Shown: positions 26,055-34,896 of the stretch, one piece after another
How positions within the stretch are numbered: the stretch's first letter is position 1
Layout: every line of letters starts with the position of its first letter
Source of the DNA: Mucilaginibacter ginkgonis
GTDB lineage: Bacteria > Bacteroidota > Bacteroidia > Sphingobacteriales > Sphingobacteriaceae
Assembly (NCBI RefSeq): GCF_009754905.2
Contig: NZ_CP066775.1
Span: 3,472,001-3,536,000 of the forward strand
Reading direction: 5' to 3'
DNA length: 64,000 nt
Notes under the pieces: generated by a model
The model's input: only the letters and a program-made list of their open reading frames with translations
What the model was told of the DNA's origin: nothing
The model's database searches: none
Position numbers and translations under genes: made by a program

Positions 26055-27787
26055 ATCAAATCTTTTATGTGCTTGTAGTTAGACTTGACGGTATCAAGTG
26101 CCTCCTTCATATCACCGTTTAATATCATTTTACTCATGGCAACCGCCATACCTTTTACCTGCTCAAATTCTATTTTTGGTGGCATGGCCAACGCGTTAGG
26201 GTCTGTGTAGACATCTAATAAAACTGGCCCGGGGTACATGAACGCTTCACGCAGGGCTTGTTCAACCTGATCAGGATCTTTTACAGTAACGCCTTTAATA
26301 CCCATGGCTTGGGCAACCAATGCAAAGTCGGGGTTAACCATGTCGGTTTGCCAGTCGGGAAGACCTGCAACTTCCATTTCCAGCTTAACCATTCCTAAAG
26401 AGCGATTATTGAATACCACGATCTTAACCGGCAATTTGTATTGCGCTATTGTTGCTAAATCGCCAAGGAGCATAGACACGCCGCCGTCGCCCGCAAGGGC
26501 AATTACCTGCCTGTCGGGACAGGTTAACGCCGCCCCAATAGCATGAGGAACAGCGTTTGCCATCGAGCCGTGATTAAAAGAACCTAACATGGTTCGCCCG
26601 CCTGTAGCGTTGATGTACCTTGCGCCCCATACGCAGCACATGCCCGTATCGACCGTGAAGATAGCATCCTTTTTAGCCAATTTATCAATAGTTGCGGCAA
26701 CAAATTCGGGATGGATCAATTCCTTTCCGCCCTTGTCATCCACGTAAGTTTGCATGTTGTCCTTTACCTTGCCGTAAAACTCTAATTGCGTTTTTAAAAA
26801 GCTATCATCGCTTTTTTGTTCGATGAGTGGCAGTAATGCTTGCAAAGTATCAATTGTTGTTCCGCACAAACCTAATTCAACTTTTGCGCGACGGCCTATA
26901 CGCTCGGGCTTGGTATCCAGTTGAGCGATAGCAATGTTATCCGGAATAAACTGCGCGTATGGGAAGTCGGTACCCAAAAGTAACAACAACTCCGACTCGT
27001 GCATGGCATGAAATGCCGATGGTAGGCCAAGAAGGCCGGTCATGCCCACTTCATTTGGATTGTCGTACTGGATACCCATTTTTCCGCGGAATGAATAACC
27101 TACCGGTGCATGAACCTTTTGAGATAAAGCCACCACCTCGTCATGCGCTTCAACGGCCCCAATGCCGCAAAAGATAGTCACCTTATCATATTTATTAATC
27201 AGGGCGGCAAGCTGAGCCAGTTCGCTATCAGCGGGGCGGATCACCGGTTTTGTTACAAAGTTTATGGTGGACGATGTGATCTCAGCGGCATCCATCTTAG
27301 TCAGATCGCCCGGCAAGCCAAGCACCGCGACCCCTTTTTTTCCTAAGGCGTTTTGAATAGCCGATTGAAGCATGCGTGGCAATTGCGCGGGCGTTGTGGC
27401 TATTTGATTGTAGCAGCTGCAATCTTCAAACAGCTTTATGGTATTGGTTTCCTGGAAATATTCGGTGCCAAACTCGGTAGACATTACGGTTGAAGCGATG
27501 GCAATAACGGGTGTCCCTGCTCGGTGCGCGTCATATAAACCATTAATAAGGTGCACATGGCCGGGGCCGCTGCTGCCGGCGCAGCAGGCTAATCCGCTCA
27601 ATTCGCTTTCTGCTGCGGCGGCGTAAGCGCCTGCCTCTTCATGCCTAACGTGGATCCATTGGATCTCGCCATTACGGCGAACCGCATCATTAACTTCATT
27701 TAGGCTGTCGCCTGTAACGGCGTATATGCGTTTGATGCCTGCTTTAACCAGCATATCTACCAACTGCTCTGCAACTGTTTGTGCCAT
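26051..27787 (-). CDS. Thiamine-diphosphate-dependent pyruvate oxidase / dehydrogenase (PoxB-like)
   Basis: A 578-residue enzyme of the acetolactate synthase/PoxB family. It has the N-terminal Pyr domain with Glu in HVRHEEAGAYAAAAE, a central FAD-type domain, and a C-terminal PP domain with GDGGVSMLLGDLATIAQY ... NN (GDG-X-N metal motif). Length and order match quinone-dependent pyruvate dehydrogenase, which makes acetate and CO2 and feeds electrons to quinone at the membrane. A pyruvate oxidase giving acetyl phosphate is the alternative. No ALS small subunit is encoded nearby, which argues against acetolactate synthase. Confidence 0.85.
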   Translation of the reverse strand: MAQTVAEQLVDMLVKAGIKRIYAVTGDSLNEVNDAVRRNGEIQWIHVRHEEAGAYAAAAESELSGLACCAGSSGPGHVHLINGLYDAHRAGTPVIAIASTVMSTEFGTEYFQETNTIKLFEDCSCYNQIATTPAQLPRMLQSAIQNALGKKGVAVLGLPGDLTKMDAAEITSSTINFVTKPVIRPADSELAQLAALINKYDKVTIFCGIGAVEAHDEVVALSQKVHAPVGYSFRGKMGIQYDNPNEVGMTGLLGLPSAFHAMHESELLLLLGTDFPYAQFIPDNIAIAQLDTKPERIGRRAKVELGLCGTTIDTLQALLPLIEQKSDDSFLKTQLEFYGKVKDNMQTYVDDKGGKELIHPEFVAATIDKLAKKDAIFTVDTGMCCVWGARYINATGGRTMLGSFNHGSMANAVPHAIGAALTCPDRQVIALAGDGGVSMLLGDLATIAQYKLPVKIVVFNNRSLGMVKLEMEVAGLPDWQTDMVNPDFALVAQAMGIKGVTVKDPDQVEQALREAFMYPGPVLLDVYTDPNALAMPPKIEFEQVKGMAVAMSKMILNGDMKEALDTVKSNYKHIKDLI

Positions 27788-27872
27788 GTGTTATTCTTTG
27801 ATAGAACAACCCGGAAAGCAGGATGGGGTTTTGAATATTGCAGAATGATTAGGAGTAAGTGAACTCAGGATG

Positions 27873-29939
27873 TTAAATTGCCGGTTCAACCCAATTGCCA
27901 TCCTCACGAATGATGTCTATCAGTTCATCGACAGCGATTGCTGTATTCACGTTTTTCTTTACCACTTCTTTGCCACGGTAAAGGGTGATCTTACCCGGGC
28001 CGGCGCCTACGTAGCCATAATCAGCATCAGCCATTTCGCCTGGTCCGTTTACGATGCAGCCCATAATGCCGATCTTCAGTCCTTTTAAATGACTGGTACG
28101 GCTGCGGATCAGTTGAGTAGTTTCTTGCAGATCGAACAATGTGCGGCCGCAGCTTGGGCAGCTGATGTATTCTGTTTTAGAAATTCTTGATCGGGTAGCC
28201 TGTAATACCCCAAAAGCAGTTGATGTGATAACCGATGGAGGCAACTGCGGTGCGTCTATCCAAATACCGTCCCCAAAACCATCTATCAATAAAGCTCCGA
28301 GGTCTGTAGCGGCGAAGAGTTGAAGTTCTGTAACCGCCTCACCCAAACCCTCTCTGAAGGAGAGGGCTTCATTGCTTTCCGTCTTTCCGTCTTCCGGTCT
28401 TTCCGTCTCAAAAGCATAGCTCCGTTTTACGATCACCGGTAAATCTAAACCAAACTCTTCCAGCTTGAAAAAGAATTGACGCTGGTCTGCCATGCCATGA
28501 AGTTCGGTGGTCTCTAAAACGAAGATCAGATTTTTAGCGAGTGGTATGCGGCCAAATAGGTCATTATCCAGATCAGCATTGGTTATCCGGACAAAGTTTA
28601 ACGCCGAACATCTGTCATCCGCGTCAACAAACTCCTGTAGTGTATACAGCGGGTGACAATTGGTTTTGTTCTTAAGTGTTTTCCAGGTTGCGTAATTATA
28701 GAGCTGCTTTAAATTGCCCGGGAAGTTAAACGAGGGTAACTCGTCGGCCATGTAAACAAAATCTACCGACTGGTCGGCCATGTTATACTTGTCAAGAACA
28801 GGAGAGTATAGATAACCGGCATCTTTTAAAACTGCCGGGTCTTTAAGATGTGCTTTAGATAAGTCGAGCACCACGCGAGGAACCATGTGATCACCTATGA
28901 AAGCGTTGGCTTCGTACGTTTCGCGTTTTTTATACTCGTAAGGAGAGTGACTAGCCCCACCCCATCCCTCCCCAGGAGGGAGGGAGTTGACCTCTTGATT
29001 CTTGTTTCTTAATTCTTGAATCTTCTTAGCGCGCAATGAATAACGATTTACAAGCGCAATGGCAACAGGCGCCTCTGCCTCGGGTTCTTCTGTAAGAGAA
29101 ACGCGAACGGTATCGCCCAAACCATCTTCAAGCAAAGTACCTATACCAACTGCAGATTTAATGCGGCCATCCTCACCATCGCCGGCTTCTGTTACGCCCA
29201 GGTGCAGCGGATAATTCATACCTTCGGCAACCATGGTTTGCACCAGCAAGCGGTATGCCTGTACCATCACCTGCGGGTTGCTGCTTTTCATGGAAATGAC
29301 CAGGTTGTAATAGTTAAGCGCCTCACACATGCGCATAAATTCCATCGCCGACTCAACCATACCTTGCGGGGTATCGCCATAACGACTCATGATGCGGTCG
29401 CTTAGCGAACCATGGTTAGTGCCAATGCGCATCGCAGTGCCGTATTCCTTACAGATGTTAACCAGCGGCGTAAACTTCTGGTTTATGCGCTCTAATTCCG
29501 CACGGTATTCGGCATCAGTATATTCAATGTGATCGAATTTCTTCTTGTCGGCGTAGTTGCCCGGGTTTACCCGCACCTTTTCAACAATGCGCGCGGCAAT
29601 TTCTGCAGCGTTAGGGGTAAAGTGAATGTCGGCAACAAGGGGAGTGGAGTAGCCGCGTTTGCGCAGTTCGGCCTTAATATTAGCCAGGTTTTGCGCCTCT
29701 TTTATGCTCGGCGCGGTAATACGTACATACTCACAGCCGGCATCGATCATCCGGATGGATTGCTCTACAGTACCAATGGTATCCATGGTATCGGTAGTGG
29801 TCATACTTTGGATACGGATAGGGTTATTGCCACCCATTGCCACATCGCCTATCTTAACTTCCCGCGTAACAAAGCGCGAATAATCTGTTAAAGAATTGCA
29901 GTACTTGCCGGGAAGTATGTTTACTGATGTTGCATCCAT
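27873..29939 (-). CDS. ispG: 4-hydroxy-3-methylbut-2-enyl diphosphate synthase (flavodoxin-type), long form
   Basis: A 688-residue IspG (GcpE) that reduces methylerythritol cyclodiphosphate to HMBPP in the MEP pathway. A TIM barrel occupies about residues 10-290 (VRVNPGNYAD, LHLGVTEAG). A large middle domain typical of Bacteroidota, Chlamydiae and plants follows. The C-terminal [4Fe-4S] domain has Cys594 and Cys597 in SCPSCGRTLFDLQ and Cys628 in GIMGCIVNGPGE. ATG at 29939 is chosen over a TTG four codons upstream; a TATCTTTG box lies 9 bases before it. Two short palindromic repeats are inserted in frame at residues 319-329 and 525-535. Flanking residues also look added, so the protein seems longer than usual. 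Confidence 0.95.
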   Translation of the reverse strand: MDATSVNILPGKYCNSLTDYSRFVTREVKIGDVAMGGNNPIRIQSMTTTDTMDTIGTVEQSIRMIDAGCEYVRITAPSIKEAQNLANIKAELRKRGYSTPLVADIHFTPNAAEIAARIVEKVRVNPGNYADKKKFDHIEYTDAEYRAELERINQKFTPLVNICKEYGTAMRIGTNHGSLSDRIMSRYGDTPQGMVESAMEFMRMCEALNYYNLVISMKSSNPQVMVQAYRLLVQTMVAEGMNYPLHLGVTEAGDGEDGRIKSAVGIGTLLEDGLGDTVRVSLTEEPEAEAPVAIALVNRYSLRAKKIQELRNKNQEVNSLPPGEGWGGASHSPYEYKKRETYEANAFIGDHMVPRVVLDLSKAHLKDPAVLKDAGYLYSPVLDKYNMADQSVDFVYMADELPSFNFPGNLKQLYNYATWKTLKNKTNCHPLYTLQEFVDADDRCSALNFVRITNADLDNDLFGRIPLAKNLIFVLETTELHGMADQRQFFFKLEEFGLDLPVIVKRSYAFETERPEDGKTESNEALSFREGLGEAVTELQLFAATDLGALLIDGFGDGIWIDAPQLPPSVITSTAFGVLQATRSRISKTEYISCPSCGRTLFDLQETTQLIRSRTSHLKGLKIGIMGCIVNGPGEMADADYGYVGAGPGKITLYRGKEVVKKNVNTAIAVDELIDIIREDGNWVEPAI
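28337..28366 (-). repeat. Family A palindromic repeat inside ispG, copy 2
   Basis: The plus strand reads CCTCACCC followed by CCCTCTCTGAAGGAGAGGG (28348-28366). Read as ispG codons it gives ALSFREGLGEA (residues 525-535). A tract with repeated TCCGTCTTCCGGTCTTTCCG lies next to it on the ispG N-terminal side. Confidence 0.85.
28955..28985 (-). repeat. Family A palindromic repeat inside ispG, copy 3
   Basis: The plus strand reads CCCCACCCCATCCCTCCC then CAGGA then GGGAGGG. Read as ispG codons it gives SLPPGEGWGGA (residues 319-329). A TTGATTCTTGTTTCTTAATT tract lies directly to its right. Confidence 0.8.
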
Positions 29940-29948
29940 AACGCGATG

Positions 29949-29956
29949 CAAAGATA
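29949..29956 (-). promoter_or_regulatory. -7 box (TATCTTTG) before ispG
   Basis: On the minus strand TATCTTTG ends 9 bases before the ispG ATG, so the leader would be only a few bases long. Confidence 0.45.
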
Positions 29957-29977
29957 ATGATTGCCAGGGGCAAACAC

Positions 29978-30646
29978 TTAAAGATTGTCTTCCAGTAATT
30001 TTATCGCTTCGTCATATTTTTTTATGAGCGACGGTGTACGCTCGTAAGACCAGCCTTTATACTCATCTCTCAAAATTGTAAGGGTAAGATGCGCGTTGGC
30101 AGGGTTTCTCGACTCGGGAGCTAATAATACGTGAGCAGCTTCATCTTCCAATTTAACTATCCTAGCCTGGTTATCATAGATGTCAGAAAACATGGTCATT
30201 GTATTGATACTCACTTTTGAAGCAATGTTATGGCTTTTGGCGACCTGCCAGGCAACATCGTCCAGGTCTTTGTACATGATGCCTTCCGGAGCGATCTTAT
30301 TGACGAAAAAATGGTCGTCATTTACAATCTCCTGCTGAAATCTTTTATCTTTTAATGCCGAATCTATCGTCGCCAAAACTTTGGTCTGATAGGCATATTG
30401 AAGTTTTGTGTTATGCCTGTTTTTGATCAACTCATCTTTTATGTTAACGAGCATTTCATGCCGTTCACTTCTTTCATGAAAATAGTTGATCACTTCTGTA
30501 ACGCCTAAAGCAAGCAGCACGCTGAATACAATAAGCAGCGACTCGCCGATATATTCTTTCCAGTCCCGAAGCACATAAACTTCATTTGGGTGGTGGCCTG
30601 CGGGAATGTCTTTTCTTTTAGATCGGTAGGGTTTTTGATTTTCCAT
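29978..30646 (-). CDS. Membrane-anchored protein of unknown function (DUF6090-like)
   Basis: A 222-residue protein with a basic N-terminus, a conserved-looking LRDWKEYIGESLLIVFSVLLALGVTE segment that forms a single membrane helix near residues 35-53, then a helical soluble domain. The pattern resembles the DUF6090 family as I remember it; no enzymatic motif is visible. The ATG at 30646 is preferred over the TTG three codons upstream, and a TATATTTG box lies 6 bases before it. The gene starts 39 bases downstream of the ispG start but is transcribed toward it from the right, so it reads on into the ispG region. Confidence 0.6.
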   Translation of the reverse strand: MENQKPYRSKRKDIPAGHHPNEVYVLRDWKEYIGESLLIVFSVLLALGVTEVINYFHERSERHEMLVNIKDELIKNRHNTKLQYAYQTKVLATIDSALKDKRFQQEIVNDDHFFVNKIAPEGIMYKDLDDVAWQVAKSHNIASKVSINTMTMFSDIYDNQARIVKLEDEAAHVLLAPESRNPANAHLTLTILRDEYKGWSYERTPSLIKKYDEAIKLLEDNL

Positions 30647-30652
30647 GGCAAC

Positions 30653-30660
30653 CAAATATA
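30653..30660 (-). promoter_or_regulatory. -7 box (TATATTTG) immediately before the DUF6090-like gene
   Basis: An exact TAnnTTTG match on the minus strand ending 6 bases before the ATG at 30646, which predicts a leaderless transcript. Confidence 0.5.
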
Positions 30661-30723
30661 TTGATTTACAGCAAGTTCTTTTTACCTTTAAGAATTAACA
30701 CTAACAACTACTAACTTTTCGAC

Positions 30724-31116
30724 ATGAAGATCACTGTAATTATTTTGCGAACACTGTTGGGGCTGGTATTTCTTGTATTCGGCCTGCAATTCTTTTTTCA
30801 CTTTTTACCAATGCCGCAGCCGGTGTTACCTGCCAAAGCCGCAGCATTTTCGGGCGGATTATTTGGCAGTGGGTACTTCTTTCAATACATGAAAGTAATT
30901 GAGATCATTTGCGGAATCTTTCTACTGATCAATCGTTGTACCGCGTTCTTTCTTCTGGTGCTTTTTCCAATAACGGTTAACATCTTTCTGTACCACACCA
31001 TATTGGCACCTGCGGGTATGCCGATGGGCGTAGTTTTATTGCTGATCCATTTGTTTTTAGGATTTGCTTACGGCAAATATTACAAGCCGATATTTACAAC
31101 GAATCCGACTGTATAG
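30724..31116 (+). CDS. DoxX-like small membrane protein
   Basis: A 130-residue protein with four hydrophobic helices. The opening LRTLLGLVFLVFGLQFFFHFLP and the central YFFQYMKVIEIICGIFLLINR fit the DoxX/DoxD-like family. Members are linked to redox or thiol stress in some bacteria, but many are uncharacterised. The gene is single and divergent from the DUF6090-like gene. Confidence 0.75.
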   Translation: MKITVIILRTLLGLVFLVFGLQFFFHFLPMPQPVLPAKAAAFSGGLFGSGYFFQYMKVIEIICGIFLLINRCTAFFLLVLFPITVNIFLYHTILAPAGMPMGVVLLLIHLFLGFAYGKYYKPIFTTNPTV

Positions 31117-31153
31117 TGCCTGCTTTAAAGGAAAGGGCTTTCCTAACTTTAAA

Positions 31154-31250
31154 TGTCATGCCGTCCTGATAATTATCAAGATTGACCCGGCGTCCCAAAG
31201 TAGAATCTAAAAACTTGCTTATGAGATCCCGAAACAAGTTTAGGAAGACA
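31154..31250. repeat. Family C palindromic element, degenerate
   Basis: Starts TGTCATGCCGTCCTGATAA and ends GAAACAAGTTTAGGAAGACA. It has the same inverted TGTCAT...GACA ends as the element at 12975-13052, with a different interior. Confidence 0.5.
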
Positions 31251-31261
31251 ATTTCTAATTA

Positions 31262-31297
31262 AACAAGAAAGGCCGCTGATCAGCGGCCTTTCTTGTT
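31262..31297. terminator. Bidirectional terminator (36-bp perfect palindrome)
   Basis: A perfect palindrome centred on TGATCA with AAGGCCGCTGAT arms. It overlaps the stop codon of the M1 peptidase by two bases and lies about 145 bases after the DoxX-like gene. Confidence 0.9.
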
Positions 31298-33629
31298 ATG
31301 GTTTCTTCATAGATTCTTTCATCGGGTTGGTGCCTGATGATGCGCCCCTTATGCCTTCCTGGCTTTTGAAAAGCTCGAACCTTGATGGCGCGTATTCCCT
31401 TGGCCATGAGTTGTTGTTCTCATCGATATCCGCGGTTTCGCGGTAAGGGTCAATCTTTATATTCTTTACCTCTTTAGATTTTGCAAACACCTTGGTTATA
31501 TTGCTTTCATTCTTACGCCATATGTAGGCCGAGATACGCTCAACTTCTTTTGTGCCATCCGCGTACGTCCACTCGATGATCAATGGCATAACACAGCCGC
31601 CCTTATTGCTCAGGCTTAACTGGTAGAAATAATTTTTCGATTGATACATAGCGCGCTCTGCAGGGGTTAAGGCGTCAAACATGGCCTGGTAGCTTTGCTT
31701 GGTTAGCGGTGTTGCTGCAAAACGGTCCCATTTACCGTAGAAATCTTTTAAAGATGTGTCTGCCTCTACAGCGAATTTGATACCCTCGTCTTTATTACGT
31801 TTTGAGCTAATGTTGTCGAGGTTGCGATCGAATTGTGCGCGGTCGTAAGTGTTTTCAACTTCCGGGTTCTTGGTATTCATGCGGTAATACTTCACGCTGT
31901 CCAGCGAAATATCGACCGGATCGATACCATAAAACCATCCGCGCCAAAACCAGTCCAGGTCAACGGCAGATGCATCTTCCATGGTACGGAAAAAGTCCTC
32001 AGGTGTTGGGTGCTTAAATGCCCACCGGTGCGAATAGGTCTTAAACGAATAATCGAACAGTTTGCGGCCCATAACCGTCTCACGTAAAATATTCAAGGCA
32101 GTTGCAGGTTTTGAGTAGGCATTCGGGCCAAAGCGAACGATGTTTTCAGAGTTGGTCATGATCGGCTCCAGTTCGTTCGGCGGCAGCTTCATGTAATCAA
32201 CGATCTTATATGCTGGCCCGCGCTGAGAGGGGTAGTGGTTATCCCATTCCTGCTCTGCCAAAAACTGGCAGAAAGTATTCAATCCTTCATCCATCCAGGT
32301 CCATTGGCGCTCGTCAGAGTTAACGATCATCGGGAAGAAATTATGACCTACCTCGTGGATGATAACACCCGTCATGGCGTATTTAACTGCTTCGCTATAC
32401 GTGCCGTCCTTATCGGCACGGCCGTTATTAAAGCAGATCATTGGGTACTCCATACCATTTGATGCTTCAACGGATGTGGCACACGGATATGGATAAGGGA
32501 AGGTATGTTTAGAATATACTTTTAATGTATGTGCGACCAGTTTGGTTGAATAGCGACGGTACAGCGGGTATGCTTCCGGCCCATAGATAGACATGGCCAT
32601 AACCTTTTTGCCGCCATCTATTTGGGTGCTCATAGCATCCCAAACCACACGGCGCGACGATACCCAAGCAAAATCGCGTACGTTTTCTGCATGGAACTGC
32701 CACACTTTCCGAGCTGTGGCATGGCCTTGCATTTGCTTCTTTACTTCTGCAAGGGTTACAATTTCCACAGGCTCTTTAGCGGTTTGTGCTTGCTCCCAGC
32801 GTTTAAGCTGCGCGCCTGTGAGCGTTTGCGCATAGTTTGAGCATTGGCCTGTTCCGCCTACAAAATGGTCTGCGGGTACGTTAAGACTTACCTTAAAATC
32901 GCCAAACGTTAAAGCAAACTCGCCGCGGCCGGTAAACTGCTTGTTTTGCCAGCCCTGAAAATCGCTGTACACGGCCATGCGCGGATACCATTGGGCCATG
33001 GTGTACAGGTAATTCTTATCCTCAGGGAAATACTCGTAACCACCACGTCCGCCAATGGTCAAACGGTCAGAAATATTATACCACCAAACGATCTTGAATT
33101 TAAAACGCTCGCCCGGCATTAACGTGTGCGGCATCTCAATGCGCATCATGGTTTCATTAATGGTATAGTCAAGCGCGTTTCCCTGTGCGTCTTTTACACT
33201 TACTATATGATCGCCCAGATCAAGGTTGTGGCCCATAATGCCCTGCAACTCGCGCAAGGTCATCTTGTCTTTCATGCGGCTCTCATCAAACTTAGCACTC
33301 TCGCCATCTTTTTTATGCTGATTTTCATCTAGTTGTATCCACAGGTATGTGAGCGGATCGGGCGAGTTGTTGTAATAGTCAATTGTTTCAGAGCCGTCTA
33401 AGCGTTGCTTATCATCGTCAAGCGTTGCAGTGATATCATAGTCGGCCTTTTGTTGCCAGTATTTTGGACCGGGCGCACCGGAGGCCGAACGATACTCGTT
33501 TGGCGTGCTGAGCATAGTGCCCAACTGCTCGAACTTATTGCCGTGGTTAGATTTTGGATTGTTGTTTGGCTGTGCCAAAACACTGCCGGCAGCGGTTAAA
33601 GCAAGAAAGAAAATGTAAAATTTCTTCAT
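31296..33629 (-). CDS. M1-family metallopeptidase (gluzincin aminopeptidase)
   Basis: A 777-residue secreted peptidase. A signal peptide of about 20 residues (MKKFYIFFLALTAAGSVLAQ) defines the start at 33629; an upstream in-frame extension of 27 residues was discarded. The zinc site is HEVGHNFFPM (HExxH) followed by the third ligand in WMDEGLNTF. The exopeptidase motif is GMEYP at the edge of the active site (SNGMEYPMICF). It overlaps the HupE gene by 4 bases; M1 peptidase, HupE/UreJ and DUF6702 genes recur together in Bacteroidota as I recall. The substrate is unknown. Confidence 0.92.
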   Translation of the reverse strand: MKKFYIFFLALTAAGSVLAQPNNNPKSNHGNKFEQLGTMLSTPNEYRSASGAPGPKYWQQKADYDITATLDDDKQRLDGSETIDYYNNSPDPLTYLWIQLDENQHKKDGESAKFDESRMKDKMTLRELQGIMGHNLDLGDHIVSVKDAQGNALDYTINETMMRIEMPHTLMPGERFKFKIVWWYNISDRLTIGGRGGYEYFPEDKNYLYTMAQWYPRMAVYSDFQGWQNKQFTGRGEFALTFGDFKVSLNVPADHFVGGTGQCSNYAQTLTGAQLKRWEQAQTAKEPVEIVTLAEVKKQMQGHATARKVWQFHAENVRDFAWVSSRRVVWDAMSTQIDGGKKVMAMSIYGPEAYPLYRRYSTKLVAHTLKVYSKHTFPYPYPCATSVEASNGMEYPMICFNNGRADKDGTYSEAVKYAMTGVIIHEVGHNFFPMIVNSDERQWTWMDEGLNTFCQFLAEQEWDNHYPSQRGPAYKIVDYMKLPPNELEPIMTNSENIVRFGPNAYSKPATALNILRETVMGRKLFDYSFKTYSHRWAFKHPTPEDFFRTMEDASAVDLDWFWRGWFYGIDPVDISLDSVKYYRMNTKNPEVENTYDRAQFDRNLDNISSKRNKDEGIKFAVEADTSLKDFYGKWDRFAATPLTKQSYQAMFDALTPAERAMYQSKNYFYQLSLSNKGGCVMPLIIEWTYADGTKEVERISAYIWRKNESNITKVFAKSKEVKNIKIDPYRETADIDENNNSWPREYAPSRFELFKSQEGIRGASSGTNPMKESMKKP

Positions 33630-34216
33630 CTGAATTTTATAAGCGGAAAACGGTCTATGCACATCGTTAGTGCAATACCAAATATAGCCGATGAAAGGAA
33701 AACTATCCAATCGCGACGGTTCATTTTAACAAGATTGATACACAAATAAGAGATGAATAGTGTAGCCAGCACAATTATTACCTGCCCAAATTCTAAACCA
33801 ACATTAAAGGCAAACAGCTGGGCAGTAATGTTGGTACTTGTACCCAGTAAGCTTTTTAAGTAGTTAGAAAAACCAAGCCCATGGATAAGCCCGAAAAATA
33901 AAGCCAGGCCATAAGTGATCTTCATGGTGGTATTGCTCTTTTGTTTTTTAAAAACATTGAGTAAGCTGGTTATCACTATGGTTACCGGAATTAAAAATTC
34001 GATTATTGAGCTGTTGATGCGGATGATACTGAGGACGCTAAGCGCCAGGGTTATGGAATGCCCAATGGTAAATGCAGTAACAAGTATAAGTACTTTGCGC
34101 CAATCCTTTAATAAATATGTACCGCACAAAACAGCCACAAACATAATGTGATCATAGCCTTGCAGGTTACAAATGTGCTGCCAGCCTAACTCGAAATATA
34201 ATCCAAAATCCTGCAC
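33626..34216 (-). CDS. HupE/UreJ-family membrane protein
   Basis: A 196-residue protein with about six hydrophobic helices. The conserved region is GYDHIMFVAVLCG and FTIGHSITLALSVL near the N-terminus, with GLIHGLGFSNYL in the middle. Relatives are proposed nickel transporters, and the HupE-2 type is common in Bacteroidota without hydrogenase or urease genes, as here. Its histidines (GYDH, IGHS, IHGLG) are candidate metal ligands. It is likely co-transcribed with the M1 peptidase. Confidence 0.85.
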   Translation of the reverse strand: MQDFGLYFELGWQHICNLQGYDHIMFVAVLCGTYLLKDWRKVLILVTAFTIGHSITLALSVLSIIRINSSIIEFLIPVTIVITSLLNVFKKQKSNTTMKITYGLALFFGLIHGLGFSNYLKSLLGTSTNITAQLFAFNVGLEFGQVIIVLATLFISYLCINLVKMNRRDWIVFLSSAIFGIALTMCIDRFPLIKFR

Positions 34217-34270
34217 GGGTATAATTAAAGCTTAATATTAGCGTATTTTGATTTAAGTTTGATAACACAC

Positions 34271-34750
34271 ATGATAATCTCCTTTATAAATACTTTTTGG
34301 CTTTTGCTCTTGCACCCATTTTATGTAAGCGTTACCGAAATTAATTTCAACCCCAAAACCCAAGCTGTTGAAGTAAGCTGCCGCATGTTTTATGACGATC
34401 TGGAGCGCGAATTAAACCGGATAAATCATACGCATATAGACATTGTTAAACCTGTTGACAAAGCCGCGGTAAACCGTTTGATTACCGATTATGTAAAAAA
34501 GCACCTGGAAATTAGAGCTGATGGTAAGCCTTTACCTTTAAATTTCGTGGGTTATGAAATACAGGAAGACGGCGCATGGAGCTACTTTGAGGTGAAGGGC
34601 GTAGATAAAGCGAAAACGGTGACAGTACATGACGACTTACTGTTTACTGCCCATCCCGAGCAGATCAACATGATCCATGCAACGGTTAACGGCCAGCGGA
34701 AAAGCACAAAGCTAGATAACCCTGACGCGGATGCAAGTTTTAGTTTTTAA
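34271..34750 (+). CDS. DUF6702-family protein
   Basis: A 159-residue protein with an N-terminal hydrophobic stretch (FINTFWLLLLHPFYVSV) that may be a signal or anchor, followed by a compact beta domain (VTEINFNPKTQAVEVSCRMFYDDLE). It fits the DUF6702 family as I remember it. The ATG at 34271 is preferred to a TTG four codons upstream. It is divergent from the HupE/M1 pair, with which such genes are often clustered; a shared job in metal-linked peptidase function is inference. Confidence 0.7.
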   Translation: MIISFINTFWLLLLHPFYVSVTEINFNPKTQAVEVSCRMFYDDLERELNRINHTHIDIVKPVDKAAVNRLITDYVKKHLEIRADGKPLPLNFVGYEIQEDGAWSYFEVKGVDKAKTVTVHDDLLFTAHPEQINMIHATVNGQRKSTKLDNPDADASFSF

Positions 34751-34784
34751 CGTTCACGAGTTTGTTTCTAATGGCACCCCGCGT

Positions 34785-34870
34785 TGTCATGCTGAGCTTG
34801 TCGAAGCATTTGATGCGTTGATTTAGAACATAACACTGAATAAGATTCTTCGCTTCGCTTTGAATTACAG
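34785..34870. repeat. Family C palindromic element
   Basis: Starts TGTCATGCTGAGCTTGTCGAAGCAT and includes GAATAAGATTCTTCGCTTCGCTTTGAA toward the end. The first part shares the CTGAGCTTGTCGAAG core found nested in two family B copies. Confidence 0.6.
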
Positions 34871-34896
34871 GAAGCGGAAACTATAATTTTTTCTTT

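Noticed and set aside
26051..27787. Acetolactate synthase large subunit
   Set aside because: No small subunit or branched-chain genes nearby, and overall likeness is to pyruvate oxidase/dehydrogenase.
33630..33710. Longer N-terminus for the M1 peptidase
   Set aside because: The extension lies within the HupE coding region, and the Met at 33629 begins a clear signal peptide.
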